Of a stretch of DNA of 64,000 nucleotides, positions 24,096 through 35,954 are shown in pieces; the stretch's first letter is position 1; each line of letters begins with the position of its first letter. The notes under the pieces are model-generated. The model was not told the DNA's origin and did not search any database. It saw only the letters and a program-made list of their open reading frames with translations. The DNA comes from Eudorina sp. 2006-703-Eu-15 (lineage: Eukaryota > Chlorophyta > Chlorophyceae > Chlamydomonadales > Volvocaceae): assembly GCA_003117195.1 (NCBI GenBank), contig BDSI01000006.1, positions 310,001-374,000 of the forward strand. Reading direction: 5' to 3'. The position numbers and the translations under genes were made by a program.

Positions 24096-27000
24096 ATGAC
24101 AGCTAGTGTTCTGGCGGGGCGTACTAGCTACGCCCTTTTGGCGCTCGCTGTGTTCTGCGGGACCAAGTTTGTGTCTTCGTTAGACAATGGTGTTGGAAAG
24201 ACTCCAGCAATGGGCTGGAACTCCTGGAACTATTTCCGTTGCAACATAAATGAAACGATCATTCGTCAGGTGGCCGACGCGATTGTGTCTTCGGGTCTAA
24301 AAGATGCAGGATACGTCTATGTCAACATTGGTGAGGTGTTACGGGCCCGGGGACTTAGCTTCAGAAGTTGGGCCGTTGCCGTGGTCAACCACCCGTCCCG
24401 CTGGTCGCGATTTACGGGGATGGCCGTGGCTGGCGCCACCTATGCCTAGAATCACCGCGTGCGCTGCTGTGTTCTGTTGGTCTTTAGAATACCATTGCGG
24501 CCATGGCATGGCTAGGCTGCCTGCAGCCAAGTGCGCAGTAAGGGCGCCTTCCCTCGTCGCCACGGTAAGCATGCATGTCAAACCTTTTGGACCGTTCCCC
24601 AATCCTCGTACGACTCCTCAGACGATTGCTGGATGGAGAAGCGAGACGACGCCACCGGTCGCATTCAGCCGTTCGTGGACAAGTTCCCCTCGGGCATGAA
24701 GGTGCGGCGCACAGGGCCGCGCACGCCGCGACTTCCAGGGTGTACCTCCCCGCACGCCCCAGCGTGATACTTCCGGGGCACATACATTAGGCATCTGCTG
24801 TCCATTTCGCATTTGCCATCAAGCACCACCGAAGCAACCGCCTTCCTGAGTGGCATGTCTCAGTCCCGAGCCTGACGTTTGGCCTTTGCGGCCGGCGTCG
24901 CTGTGGCCGCGGCGAGTCCAGTTGGCCGAGTGGTGAATAATGCGTTCCGTTGGTCGGGCAACTCGTGGGGCCGGCCGCTGCGCGCCGCCATGGCGGTGAA
25001 AACTCTGCTTCCGGGCTCCGACCCGAGCGTGTGCACACAAATGCCCCACTACTACGACTATCACCGAAGTAACCCAAAGGGAAGTAGCCACTGGAGATGA
25101 ATCCTACGGTTTGTAGTCCGGGGCAACAGAAAAACGGCAGTCGTGCCAGTTCTTGAGTTGGCAGTCTTGTCAGCTCGCGGTCCGGTTTCTTTTCTTTTTA
25201 ACCCGCCCCGGTCTGGGTGTGTTTGGGCAGTTTCCTTTGTAACCGACTCCGCCCCGGGGCCCCCCGGGGATGTGTACGACGGACCCACTCCACTCGACGC
25301 CCCCCCCCCGCGCCGCCCCGCCACGCCCCCCACCCGCGGATGTGTGCGACCAGGCGCTTGGGGACTACATCCACAGCCTGGGCCTCAAGTTCGGCATCTA
25401 CTCGGACACGGGGCGGAAGACGTGCGAGGGCTACCCGGGCAGCTGGGACCACGAGAAGCTGGTGAGGAGGGGCCGGGGGCTGCGATGACTACGGTGGGTA
25501 CCCTTGGGGGTTCGCTGTCATGATTGCGGAACCCGCCAGCAGACCGGGGTGCGTGTTCTGAGGCAGGCAGGGCAGGGGTGCGAGTGACATGCAACGGGCG
25601 TATAACTTAGCCCGGTAAATGCCCGGGTGCCTCCAGACCGCCCCCCTAGGGCCCCACCCCATAGCGCAATACGAAGGATACATAGTAAGGCTGCGGACGG
25701 ATGACGGTTGGCGTAGGTCGGCGGCACATGTCGGCAAGCTGTCGGAATTGGAGTTTGGCTGAACTGATGTCGTTGAGACAGACCGGCGTGTGTGTGTGTA
25801 TGTGGGTCACGCCCCACGTGTGATGGGAGCACGGAGGCGCGTGACGGGCCTGCTGGCACGGTCTGCGGATGCGTGCGTCGTGACTCCCGTTGCTGTTATC
25901 TTTGCGGTGGGTGGAAGGATGTACGGTATGGCGCCGGGGAGTAGGAGTGAGGGGCCGCTTTATCCGGGAGGGGGTGGACCGCGGGGCAGGGGCCTCCGGA
26001 AAGGGAACGGCCTCTGCGCTGGATGGCCTGCGCTGGATGGCCTGCGCCCGAGCTGGTCATCCAAGTGCCAACCGGCGGCGTGCGGATCGAGTCGGGCGCT
26101 TATAACCTGACACCAGGAGGTCCGCCCGCCCGCCTGCCCGGAGCGTCGCCCTGCCATGCTGGGAGCGAGGGACGGAGGGAGGGACGGAGGGAGCGAGGGA
26201 GGGAGGGAGGGAGGGAGGGAGGGAGGGAGGGATATCGCGCACGAGCTCGGGTCCAGCGAGCCCCGCGCACCGGAGCCGCCGATGCCTGACATTTGGGGCC
26301 GGGCTGGGAGCGCTCCGCTGTGATCACCGTGCGTTGTCCCAAAGCTGCAGACGGGCTTCGGCCTCTGCGACTGGAACACCGTGACGTGCTGACTTCTTGC
26401 CCGTGCAGCATCCTCGGTGTGTTGCCCACCCCGGCCAGCACTCCGCCCGGCGCCATTCCCGGTCCTGCATGTCAGCACGCTGTGTTATCGCGTCCCCATC
26501 CAACGCCCGGGACTCCCTGTTCCTTCGCGTCGATCGTGCGGCGGCAGCCCACAGCGGCGGCCCGACAGGCTGGAAGTCTGACCAAGGGGTCCTGCATCTC
26601 ATACCTTGATTGCGCCGCATGTCCCCTCCTTCCCCCCAGGTGCTTTCTTTCTTTTTTTTCAATTACCTCTCCCCCCTCCCTCGCCGCCCGCGTTTCCCCT
26701 TGCGCCCCTGCTCGCCTGCCGCCCTCCGCATCCATCCATGTGGCCCACAGGACGCCCAGACGTACGCCGAGTGGGGCGTGGACTACCTCAAGTTCGACTA
26801 CTGCAACATGGACGGCGTGAATGAGACCACGCAGGCCACGTATGAGCGGATGCGAGACGCGCTGGCGGCCACCGGCCGGCCCATCCTGTTCAGCCTGTGC
26901 TCCTGGGGCTCGGGACAGCCGTGGCTGTGGGGCAAGACGGTGAGAGCCGCGCCCTGCGGACCTGACACGTGCCGTATCCGTGTCGTACCGTAATGGCGGC

Positions 27001-28236
27001 CGAAGAACGGGGTTACAAAAAGAAAAGACAACGAAACCCAAAGTCACGAGACCGTAAGGACGGGGGCCGGTAACCCCTCTTTGGGCGAGGACCTCGGTAG
27101 TGGCGATCCTGGTGTGCTCGGGGGAAGGATTTGCCGCAAGGCGCCCGGGTCCCTGCGCGCCCCCAAGTGCCCCGGGTCAGCGCAGAGCAAAACGATGACT
27201 GGTCGTCGGCGACTCGCCTTTTGCCCAGATGTGGAGGACCCGGATCCGGACCCTGCTTGTGCTCCCTGCGCCTAGCTACGGCGCACCTGCAACGCAATCG
27301 CACCCAAGGACTCCGTACGCTGACAAACCGTTTTCATATCTTTGATGTGCACAAATGATGTAAATGTAATCCCCTCGCAGGTGGGTAACTCCTGGCGCAC
27401 GGGCATTGACGTGTTCGCGGCGTGGGACGACGCCCAGGCGCGCGCCCTCAAGCTGCCCAGCTTCCTGCAGCCCATCCTGGGGGCGGTGCGGCAGACGCAG
27501 GGCCTGGCGCAGTACGCGGGCCCGGGCGGCTTCAACGACCCGGACATGCTGGTGGTGGGGCTGGACGGCATGTACCCGTACGGCATCGTGCAGGAGTGCC
27601 CGGACCACATCAAAGACTGCAAGCCGGGCGAGTACATCAGCCGGGACAGGTGCGGGGGGCAGGTGGGGGGGGGGGCCGGGTGCGGGGGGCTGGCGATGAG
27701 GGGACAGGTGCGGGGGGGGGGACAGGTGCGGGGGCGGGGGGGTCGATGAGGGGACAGGTGCGGGGGCGGGGCTGGCGATGAGGGGGCGGGTGCGGGGGCG
27801 GGGCTGGCGATGAGGGGGCGGGTGCGCGCGTGTTCGGTGGTGGTCGGGGAGCATGTTGACGCGGCTGTGATGGGACGGGGACGGGATGGGATTTGTCATC
27901 CTGGATGAGGCACGATAGAACGGGACGGAAGGGATTGGATTGGATGATCCGCGTATTGCGCCGGCTTCAGGACTTGCGGTCCGTGTGTGCGCGTTCACAT
28001 GTGCGTGTTAGCGCGCCATCAGGGCGTCCCGGCAGCGCGCATGTGGCTCCACCGGTTCAGCGCACCGGTCCTGACCAGGCCGCCCTTCGGACCCAGTCTG
28101 GATCGGGCCACCAATGCCTTTCCTTTCCTCCCTTATGTAACCTGAGCTCCGCGACTTCGGGTCCACAAGCTAGTGCATCCAGTACTATCGACTTATTTTT
28201 TGCATGGTCTACCCCCTTGGTCATCCCTGCGCTGCG

Positions 28237-28283
<47 letters not shown>

Positions 28284-31200
28284 GCTCACCCCGCCCTCGC
28301 CCAGGTGGGGCAAGGTGGGCGGCCTGACTCAGACGGAGCAGCGCACCCACTTCTCGTTCTGGTGCATCATGGCGGCGCCGCTCATTCTGGGGAACGACCC
28401 GCGGGTCATGAGCAAGGCCACGCTGCAGGTGCGCAGTGACGCCGCCGATGAGCCGGTGGATGGACACGCGGGGAGGGGGGAGGGGGGAAGGTCCACCAAC
28501 CCGCCGCCGTGCCCGCGCCCTGGCGCCTCGCCGCTCCCACCCCACCCCGACCAGCTTCCATATGTCTCTACCAATGTCCTATACCCACCCGCTCCCTGGT
28601 GAAGTCGAGTCTATCGGATATCTGCTGTGGCAGCAGCGCAGTATAATTATGTCTAACATTTTTTTACACCCACCCGCTCCGGCCTCCGCCCCCGCCCCCG
28701 CTCCCGCCTCCACTCTCACCCCCGCCTCCACTCCAACCCCCGCCCCGCGTGCAGATCCTTCTGGCCCGCGAGGTGCTTGCCGTGAACCAGGACCCTCTGG
28801 CGGTGCAGGGCAGGCCCGTGTGGACCTCCCCCGCGGGCTCTACCCCGCACGTGGAGGTGTGGGCCAAGCCCCTGGCGGACGGCCGCACCGCGGTGCTGCT
28901 GGTCAACCTGGGGAACACCACGGTGGACATCACCACGCTGTTTAGGTGGGTGGACGAGGGGTGTTGGTTTGGGACTTGACTTGACGGGTTTGGGCGGATC
29001 GATTGGGAGGCGGCGGGCTGGAGAACGCTGTCGCGAATCGCTGTCGCTGACGGCCGTGCCCGATGCTGACAGCCGTGGCCATCCTGGAGGGCAGGAGCTG
29101 GCAGGCGTTGTTGTTACCGTATTGGCACGGGTGGGAGCCATCCGGTGCCTCGGATTGCGGGACCCCTTGGTGGTCTTTTTCTTATTTTGGTGGTTTCTTG
29201 TTTTTTCCTTGAGAGACATTTTGTGTTTCTTTTCTTGGGTGCCATAGACCGTCTGCCTGCCTGTCGTCCCGATGGATCCCATCCCGTGCCGTGACACGTG
29301 GGGCACGCGGCTCGCCGACTCGTGCCGCGACCGCCTCGCCCTTCCCTTCCGTCCTCTCCCCCAACTATGTCGCAATTGCCGCATTTCTGCGTCTCAACAG
29401 GCTGGCACCTCCCTACCTCTCTCTCACTCTGGCGGCAGCGCAGTATGGAAATATCTACCCATTTCCTACATCCCTCCCTCCTTCCCTCCCTCCCTCCGTC
29501 CCTCCCGACCCCCTCAGGCGCGACCTGCCCGACGAGCACGCCAAGTGGGGCCGCGACGTCAACTTCACGCACTCGGGTCCCACCTGCGAGGACAAGCACG
29601 AGCTGTGTGGCGACTGGGCCAAGGCTGGGGAGTGCAAGAACAACGCGGGTGGGTGGGCGGCTTGGTAGGCGGGTGCAGGTGATGAGCGCTGCGGCTCGTG
29701 TTGGGGTTTGACAGCGAATGTACCCCCCCCCATCTACGAATTTCCTATACCCCCCGCCCTCGTCGGTGAGATGCGGGCACTGGACTGCATACCCGTGCCG
29801 TGCGCGCCGTGCCGCGCATTGGCCCGAGTGTTGACAGACCCGACCCCCGACCGGGGTGAACCACTGCTGTGCTGTGCTGTGACGGAGCGGTCCGGGAGGA
29901 TGCGGGAAACGAAGCTGCCCGGGGTGACGGACTTGCGCGCGGCGTGCGCAGCGCGGGGTGCCGGCAACCCGCCCAGCCAGCTGCCGCGCCGAGCCGCGGT
30001 GCGAGCCGTTTGGGTTTGGGGTGCTTCACCGCAAAAGGCGCGCGCACCGCGGCTCGGCGCGGCAGCTGGCTGGGCGGGTTGCCACCCCGGGCCCCAACCT
30101 CCTCGCAACTAACGGTGGCGGCAAGCCGTTCAGGCCACAGACAGCAACATTCTGAGGTGGCGTTGCTCTCGAACACGATGCCGGTCCCTCCGCCCTCATC
30201 GGTCGGTTGGTTGGTTGGTTGGTTGCTGCCCCGTACGTACCACCGCAGGCTTCATGCTCGACAAGTGCCCGCACAGCTGCCCGGAGGGGTGTCCCCACCC
30301 GGTCGATCCACCCGGACCCAAGGCCACAGCACTGGTGCGGACCCACACACGGACACACGTTGTCGGGGGTCCAGGGGCGGGAGACCGGGGGATGCGGGGA
30401 CGGGGAGGGGAGACGGGGGAATGAGGGTGTGTGTGTGTGTGTGTGGAAGGGAACGGCCGGGCGTTGCCCTTCCTCCGCGAGCGGGTCCCTTCGCCCTTCC
30501 CGTGATCCCGTCACAGAGTGTGGGGCAGTGGGGGCCGCACTGAGCGCACCCAGTGTCGTGGTGCCCGTCCGCTAGATGCCGCGATGTGTCTCTCCGTCCG
30601 TCGTACACCGGCGTTCGTACACCAGCAACTCGCTGCTGCAGGGCGGCAGACGTGCCGTAAGAGAGGCACTGTTATCCGGCACCGATCTGACGAGCGGCGG
30701 TGGCGGTGGTGGCGGTGGCGGTGCTGCTGCTGCGGCTGCGGCTGCTGTTGGTGCCGTGGCTGCCCCCCGGTGTGTCCGCTCCAGGTCCGGGATCTGTGGT
30801 TGGAGGAGGACGTGGGCGTCTTCACCAGCCGCTTCACCGCCCACAAGGTGGAGCCCCACGAGGCGCGCTTCGTCACACTCAAGTAAGGGGGCTGGCACGG
30901 CTATGTGGAGGGGCTGGCACGACGAAGGACCGGCCAACATGTGCAGCCGGTGCGGGGACGGGGCCCATCCGCGGGGATGGGTGGCGCCCGATCAGCGACC
31001 ACGGGCTCCTGGCTGCCCTGGTGCCAAGGACAGCGGATGGCTGTACCCGGCGGCTGGTCGGTGGGAGTGAGGAGAGTGAGTGGGGTGTGTGCAGCGAGAC
31101 GCCCACCCGAACCACCGTTGGAGATCCCTCCCGGGTACAGTTGATTCTTCACCGGACCTTTGCTCTGGCAGAAGCACAGTTTGAATATGCCTACCAATTT

Positions 31201-32793
31201 CCTCCACCCGAACCACCCAGGCCCAATGTGTGTTGTGCGGGTGCTGGGGATGCCTGGCGCGCCCCTCTCGAGCGGAGGGGCATCGGTTCCCCAATCCTTA
31301 CCCTCTCGAGCGGAGCCCTCCGGAGATTCCTGACTTGGCGGATGTGTGCTCCGTGGGCGCCTGTGCTCTCGGATGGGCGACGCAATCTGGGGCGCAATGG
31401 AAATGCGCGCCAACGCGTTGGCCTGACGCGTATTCGTCATCCAAACCCGCCGTCCCCCGCTGCCCCGCTTCAGGTGGCTGGAGCCGGCGGAGATCGCCAC
31501 GACGGAGGCCGCGCTGCAGTTCGGGCCCCGCGCGCTGACCAGCTCCATCCGCGCCGCCGCGGCTGCCCTCAAGGTGGCGCTGCCGCCCTCCGAGTCGGAG
31601 ATCGCGGCCAAGCAGGCGGCGGAGAAGGAGCGGGCGGACAAGGAGGCGGCGGTCAAGGAGGCCTTTGAGAAGGAGAAGGCGGAGATCGAGCGGACCGCCC
31701 GGGAGAAGGCGGAGCGGGAGTTGAAGGAGAAGGAGAAGGAGCGCAACAGCGCGGCCAAGGACGCGGCCAAGAAGCACTACCTGCGGGCCAAGGAGCTCGA
31801 GACGGAGGTGCAGAGGCTACTCAATGAGGTCAAGAACCGCGACCGGGAGGTGGGTGGGTGGGGTGGATGGGTAGGCGGGGTGGATGGGTGGATGGGATGG
31901 ATGGGGTGGATGGGTGGCGGGCTGGATGGGTCGATGGGGTGGATGGGTCGATGGGTGGATGGGTGGCGGGGTGGATGGGTCGATGGGGTGGATGGGTGGC
32001 GGGCTGGATGGGTCGATGGCTAGACGGGTGGCGGGGTGGATGGGTAGATGGGGTGGATGGGTGGCGGGCTGGATGGGCACCTGATGGACTGGGAATGGGG
32101 ATACAACAGCAGGGCGGGTATTGTCTCAGCTGGGGAGTGAGGGATGCGCAGGCAGAGTACGGTAATTGCAGCGTCCTTGGTCAGGTCCGTCCGCTCTCGG
32201 GCTGTGCATGCGGAAGCAATCACGTCCCGTGTGCGAGGCATCTGTGGCCTGTTCCTAGCACACCTCGACTGCGACACGGCCTGACAAACCCCGGTTTGCC
32301 CCGCTGTCCCCACCGCCAAGAAATCCGCGTCGCCGCCGGCCGCCATCATCCGTTCACCCCCGCCCCGCGGCCCCGTCGCCTCCCGCCCCAGAGGTTCTCG
32401 CTGCGCTCCTCCTTTGTCAATAAAGACAGCGAAATCGCGAAACAATCGCTTTCCCCTCCCCTCCGTTCCGCTTTCCGCCACCCCCCCGCCCACCAGGTCG
32501 CCCGACTGAAGCAGAGCCTGGATGAGGTGCAGTGCAACACAGCTGGGGAGCACACGGAGCAGGAGGGCGCCGCGGCGGCCGGCAACGCCAGCGGCCTGGG
32601 CGCGCGGCGCGCTGCGCTGGCGGGCGGCGCCGGCGCGGGCGCGGGCGGCAGCACGGGCGCGACGCCGCTGTGGCTTCACTGGACGGAGAGCAAAGTCAGC
32701 TTGGCGCTTAACCTGGCCATGGCGGTGGTGCTGTCGCTGGTGCTGATGCAGCCGCCCCGCCGGCCGGCCAAGAGCAGCCGAGACCTGCAGTGA
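24096..32793 (+). CDS. GH27 alpha-galactosidase with ShKT insert and C-terminal anchor
   Basis: Twelve exons keep phase: 24096-24330, 24622-24701, 25354-25461, 26751-26939, 27381-27649, 28305-28428, 28755-28945, 29518-29648, 30249-30334, 30785-30882, 31474-31849 and 32497-32793 (TGA), about 727 aa. A hydrophobic signal peptide precedes [20 protein letters not shown]27 hallmarks follow: [22 protein letters not shown], the nucleophile motif [11 protein letters not shown], the acid/base region [25 protein letters not shown] and [16 protein letters not shown]. The beta-domain starts [15 protein letters not shown] and resumes at [13 protein letters not shown]. Between those parts, exons 8-9 encode a six-cysteine ShKT domain ([19 protein letters not shown]). 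Exon 11 is a charged K/E/A coiled coil, and exon 12 ends with the hydrophobic [16 protein letters not shown] before a basic tail. GH27 enzymes remove terminal alpha-galactose from glycans. A TGTAA lies at 32999. Confidence 0.92.
26157..26232. repeat. GGGA/GGAGGGA tandem tract in intron
   Basis: Tandem GGGAC and GGGA units form a purine-rich run inside the long intron between alpha-galactosidase exons 3 and 4. Confidence 0.8.
27650..27835 (+). repeat. Minisatellite after alpha-galactosidase exon 5
   Basis: Repeats of GGTGCGGGGGCGGGGCTGGC and GATGAGGGGGCGG-type units begin at the exon 5 donor itself (CAG|GTGCGGGG), so copies of the unit resemble repeated splice donors. Confidence 0.65.
28238..28283. 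repeat. (CA)n microsatellite
   Basis: About 22 perfect CA dinucleotides lie just upstream of the acceptor of alpha-galactosidase exon 6. Confidence 0.95.
28559..28680 (+). repeat. Family A repeat (near full length) before exon 7
   Basis: ATGTCTCTACCAATGTCCTA is followed by a second module, CTATCGGATATCTGCTGTGG then CAGCAGCGCAGTATAATTAT and GTCTA. The second module matches the 40919-41010 copy on the other strand. The acceptor of exon 7 is at 28754 after a pyrimidine-rich tract. Confidence 0.75.
29425..29500 (+). repeat. Family A repeat with CCCT tail before exon 8
   Basis: GGCAGCGCAGTATGGAAATA then TCTACCCATTTCCTACATCC runs into CCCTCCCTCC and ends at the acceptor at 29517. The repeat itself supplies the polypyrimidine tract of this intron. 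Confidence 0.75.
29732..29756 (+). repeat. Family A repeat core in intron 8
   Basis: CATCTACGAATTTCCTATAC followed by CCCCC is a diverged core in sense orientation, about 490 nt from the next acceptor. Confidence 0.55.
31160..31210 (+). repeat. Family A repeat before exon 11
   Basis: CTCTGGCAGAAGCACAGTTT then GAATATGCCTACCAATTTCC matches the family consensus. It is in sense orientation, about 265 nt upstream of the acceptor at 31473. Confidence 0.65.
31848..32090 (+). repeat. GGGTGGATGG minisatellite in the last intron
   Basis: About 240 bp of tandem GGGTGGATGG and GGTCGATGG units lies immediately after the donor of alpha-galactosidase exon 11. The GT donor is part of the first unit. Confidence 0.9.
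32417..32448 (+). repeat. Family A repeat, AATAAAGACAGCGAAA module
   Basis: GTCAATAAAGACAGCGAAAT followed by CGCG is the 5' module of the family, seen also near 15605, 40995, 50190 and 60175. The acceptor of the last exon is 48 nt downstream at 32496, after a pyrimidine-rich stretch. Confidence 0.65.
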
Positions 32794-35438
32794 GCAGGGC
32801 AGCTGCGTGGCGGCGCGGTAGCGCGTGTAGGCGCCGCATGCGCGCGGGGGACCCGGGGGGAGGGGTTGCGAGCGGCGGCACCTGCTCTAAGGTTGCTCGG
32901 ACTTGCGAGGGGCTTGTCTCTAGGGAGGGGTTGCGGCGCTGGAGCTGCGTGGGAGCCTCTGCCGCGGAGGGAAGCCGCGGAGGGAAAGAACCGGTCCTTG
33001 TAAGCATGCGGTAGCTCGGAAGACGGAGGAGGCTTGTAGGGGTGAAGGGCTAGGGCAGGTGTTCTGGCAGGCAGACGCCTCTGGGGTGGCGTGTTTCACA
33101 GTGTGTGTGTGTGTGGCTGTGGCTGTGAGTGGGGCTGAGGCAGCCGGGCGGGCGGGCGGGCAGTCAGGGCGTCAGCCAGACAGCCAGCCGGCCACGAGCG
33201 AGATGGCTCAGACTCGAGATGACGCAATATGGAAACGCTGGGGCTGTGCCCTGCCGCTGTCCGCTGCGGCAGGCGGAGGCTGGAAAAGGAAACTGGGGGG
33301 CTGTGCCCGCCGGCGGAGGCTGGCGCTGACAACGGGCGGAGGACGCTGCGAAACCGAGCATAGCCGCGCGGCTGAGGACACGGCAGATCTGAGTTCGGTC
33401 ACTGCGTGCGACCCGTGGGTCTCACCACCGGGGTGCGGCCCGTGGGTCTCACCACCGGGGTGCGGCGGCGATTGAGGACGTACTGCCGGTCTCCCTCCCG
33501 CTGTGTAGCTGTGGGGCGACCAGAGGAGCGCCGAAACCCGCGGGAGAAACGGGAAGGAAAGCGCCAGTGCCCGCGCCCGCACCCGCGCCCCGGGGAGGTT
33601 TGTTGCGTGCTCTTCTGGGCCAGTCGTTGTTGTTGGGGTGCGGGAACACTCCTCTTGGTTCCGGTACCGGGGACGGTACCTTGGGGATGTGTGCTGCCAT
33701 GCCAAGGTCGTTGGCAGTGGTGCGGGGAGGGGGTTAGGGAGGGGACATCCTTTGAAGCACAAGCCAGCCCAGGCAACGGCCTTCGGCCGGCTCGGCGCGG
33801 CTCGGCTCGGCTTGTGTGGGCTTGGCCTGCATCGGGCTGGGCTGGTGTGCATCGTCGCAATGAACGCGTAAGGGACGTTTGGTTCGCCAGGGACGGAACT
33901 CGGGCGCGGGGGGCGCTGCAGCGCGCAAGGGTTTCCGAAGATAGACGGACACCTAGCTATACCCCGTTGACGGTGAGGGTGAGGGTGAGGGTGGGGGTGA
34001 GGGTGGGGGTGAGGGTGAGGGCGGGACTGCAGCCGATGGGAAGGTCCGGTGGTTGTGACATGCGGTGTGGCCATCCATGCCGTCCCTCCGTCCTTCCGCA
34101 GTGCGGCTGTGGTCCGATGCTGTGGCTGGCTGGGGCACTTGCACGTGGCACTTGATTTGTGCCCCGTGGGGTGCGACGGTGCCTGTCACGGTGGTTGTTG
34201 CTGACGGCCGTGTGGCTCCCGGACCGCCCGGACTGTTTTCGTTACGGGTTTGTTCGCGCAACAACCCGGGTTGTGAGGGGCGCCTTAGGGGGACGGACGG
34301 ACGGACGGACGGACGGACGGAGGGACGGAGGGACGTGGGTCCGGTGGGATTAATGTGTGAGAGAGATACCGGTTGTACGGTACGGTATGGCACGGTACGA
34401 CGGGGTTCGTATGTCAGGTCCGGGTACTGTTTGCGTCAAGTCGAGGGCGAGCGGAGCGAGGTGCTGCGCAGCTGTACGGCACGTTATTGCCGTGCTTGAC
34501 TGAGAGGATGAAAGGTTTCGTTGCAAGTAAGCGAGCTGCTCACGCACGCGGGGGAGGAGCGCCCACGCGTATGGTTATCTAGGCGCTGGAGCCTTGCTCT
34601 TGAATGGGCTTGCGTTGCAGTCCCACACGGGAGCAGTCACGTCCGCTCTGCTGCACTTGACCGACGCTCGCGCAATCGAGGGATGGGCCCTTGGATCCTC
34701 GACTTGGACGGGCCATCGGCCATGGTCACTTGATCTGGCCAGACCGTGTCCTGAAGCGTGCATGCGAAGGCCGCCCCTGACACGGTGCTCGCATGCACTG
34801 GAATCGTCCGCCTGGGGCAGGCTCCCCGCCCCACGTCTTCTAGTGATGAAATTTTTTCATAATTCAAGACTCCGTGAACAGTTCATTTGAGCTCTCCTGG
34901 TGCATTTCTACCGCGGCGTGTGGGCCAGGTCACCGGAAGGCCTGTGGCCGTGTGGGGTCCGCCGTCCCCCTCCCATTGTACGTGTACCCTTGACGCCCTG
35001 ACGTCCTGAATGCCACGCGGCCTCCCCGGTCCCCGCTGCTCACGCGGGTCGGGCGCTCACTGCCCAACGTGCACCCGTGGTTCTTGCCTCGATGTTCCCC
35101 CAGCAGGTCATTCCCGGGGCTGTGCAGCGCGTTTTGTCTTCTGCAACGACTCGCGCCGGCGCAAGTACCGTATTTGATACCGCTCTATCACGAGCGTACC
35201 ATGCATAAATTGCAGAAGCTTCCGTCGCTGCAGGCTTTCAACATGGACTGAGCATCTCAAGCCTAGTCTGAATTTCTGGAATTTCTTGCAGCCAACGGCA
35301 AGTCCAACGGTGACAGTTACCGCAACGATTGCTGCAAGTTTAGTAGGTTCCATCATACAGTTCAATTGCAGAAGTCCTGCATTCCCCATCCGGGCCTCGT
35401 TCAATAAAGGTCACGCGGCACTGCGGAAGCGGAACGCG
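32794..35438. other. Intergenic region, no gene recognised
   Basis: It starts with the 3' UTR of the alpha-galactosidase gene. A duplicated block around 33410-33475 (CCGTGGGTCTCACCACCGGGGTGCGG units), GGTGAG repeats at 33970-34022 and a GGAC tract at 34293-34322 are visible. From about 34850 to 35430 composition becomes less GC-rich and likely includes the PPR-like gene's promoter. No conserved protein was recognised. Confidence 0.5.
32999..33003 (+). terminator. TGTAA poly(A) signal, alpha-galactosidase gene
   Basis: TGTAA is the standard volvocine poly(A) signal. It lies about 205 nt after the stop codon at 32793, a normal 3' UTR length for this lineage. Confidence 0.6.
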
Positions 35439-35894
35439 ATGAACTTCCAGGTCCGTCGTTGCAGTCAGGTCCGTCAGCCGCAGACGCACGGCGCGCGCTG
35501 TCCATGCCGCCCGCAGCTAGCTCGACCAAACATTATCCCGAGAGTTGCCCAGCGGACCGCAGGTGGGTTGCAGACTTGCAGTTTCAGCCCGTCTATCGAG
35601 AAGGTTCGCGAACTTAATTTGTGCCAGTCTGCCTCTCATCTTTTTTATTGCAATTATTATTACTGTTAAACCTAATTTAATTGTGCTGAGCGCGCAGATG
35701 AGTACACCGAGCTGTTGATGACGAGTGGCGACGACTGGACCCGGACCCTGGAGCTCATCACGGAGGTCAACGTGCTGCGGATCGATGTGGCTCCCCGCGC
35801 ACTGGAGAGCGCCCTCGTCTCATTCGCAAACGGTGGGCGGGATCTCCTTAACAGTTGTAACCTTTACAAGGCCCCCTTGCACGTTGCCTGCCAG

Positions 35895-35954
<60 letters not shown>

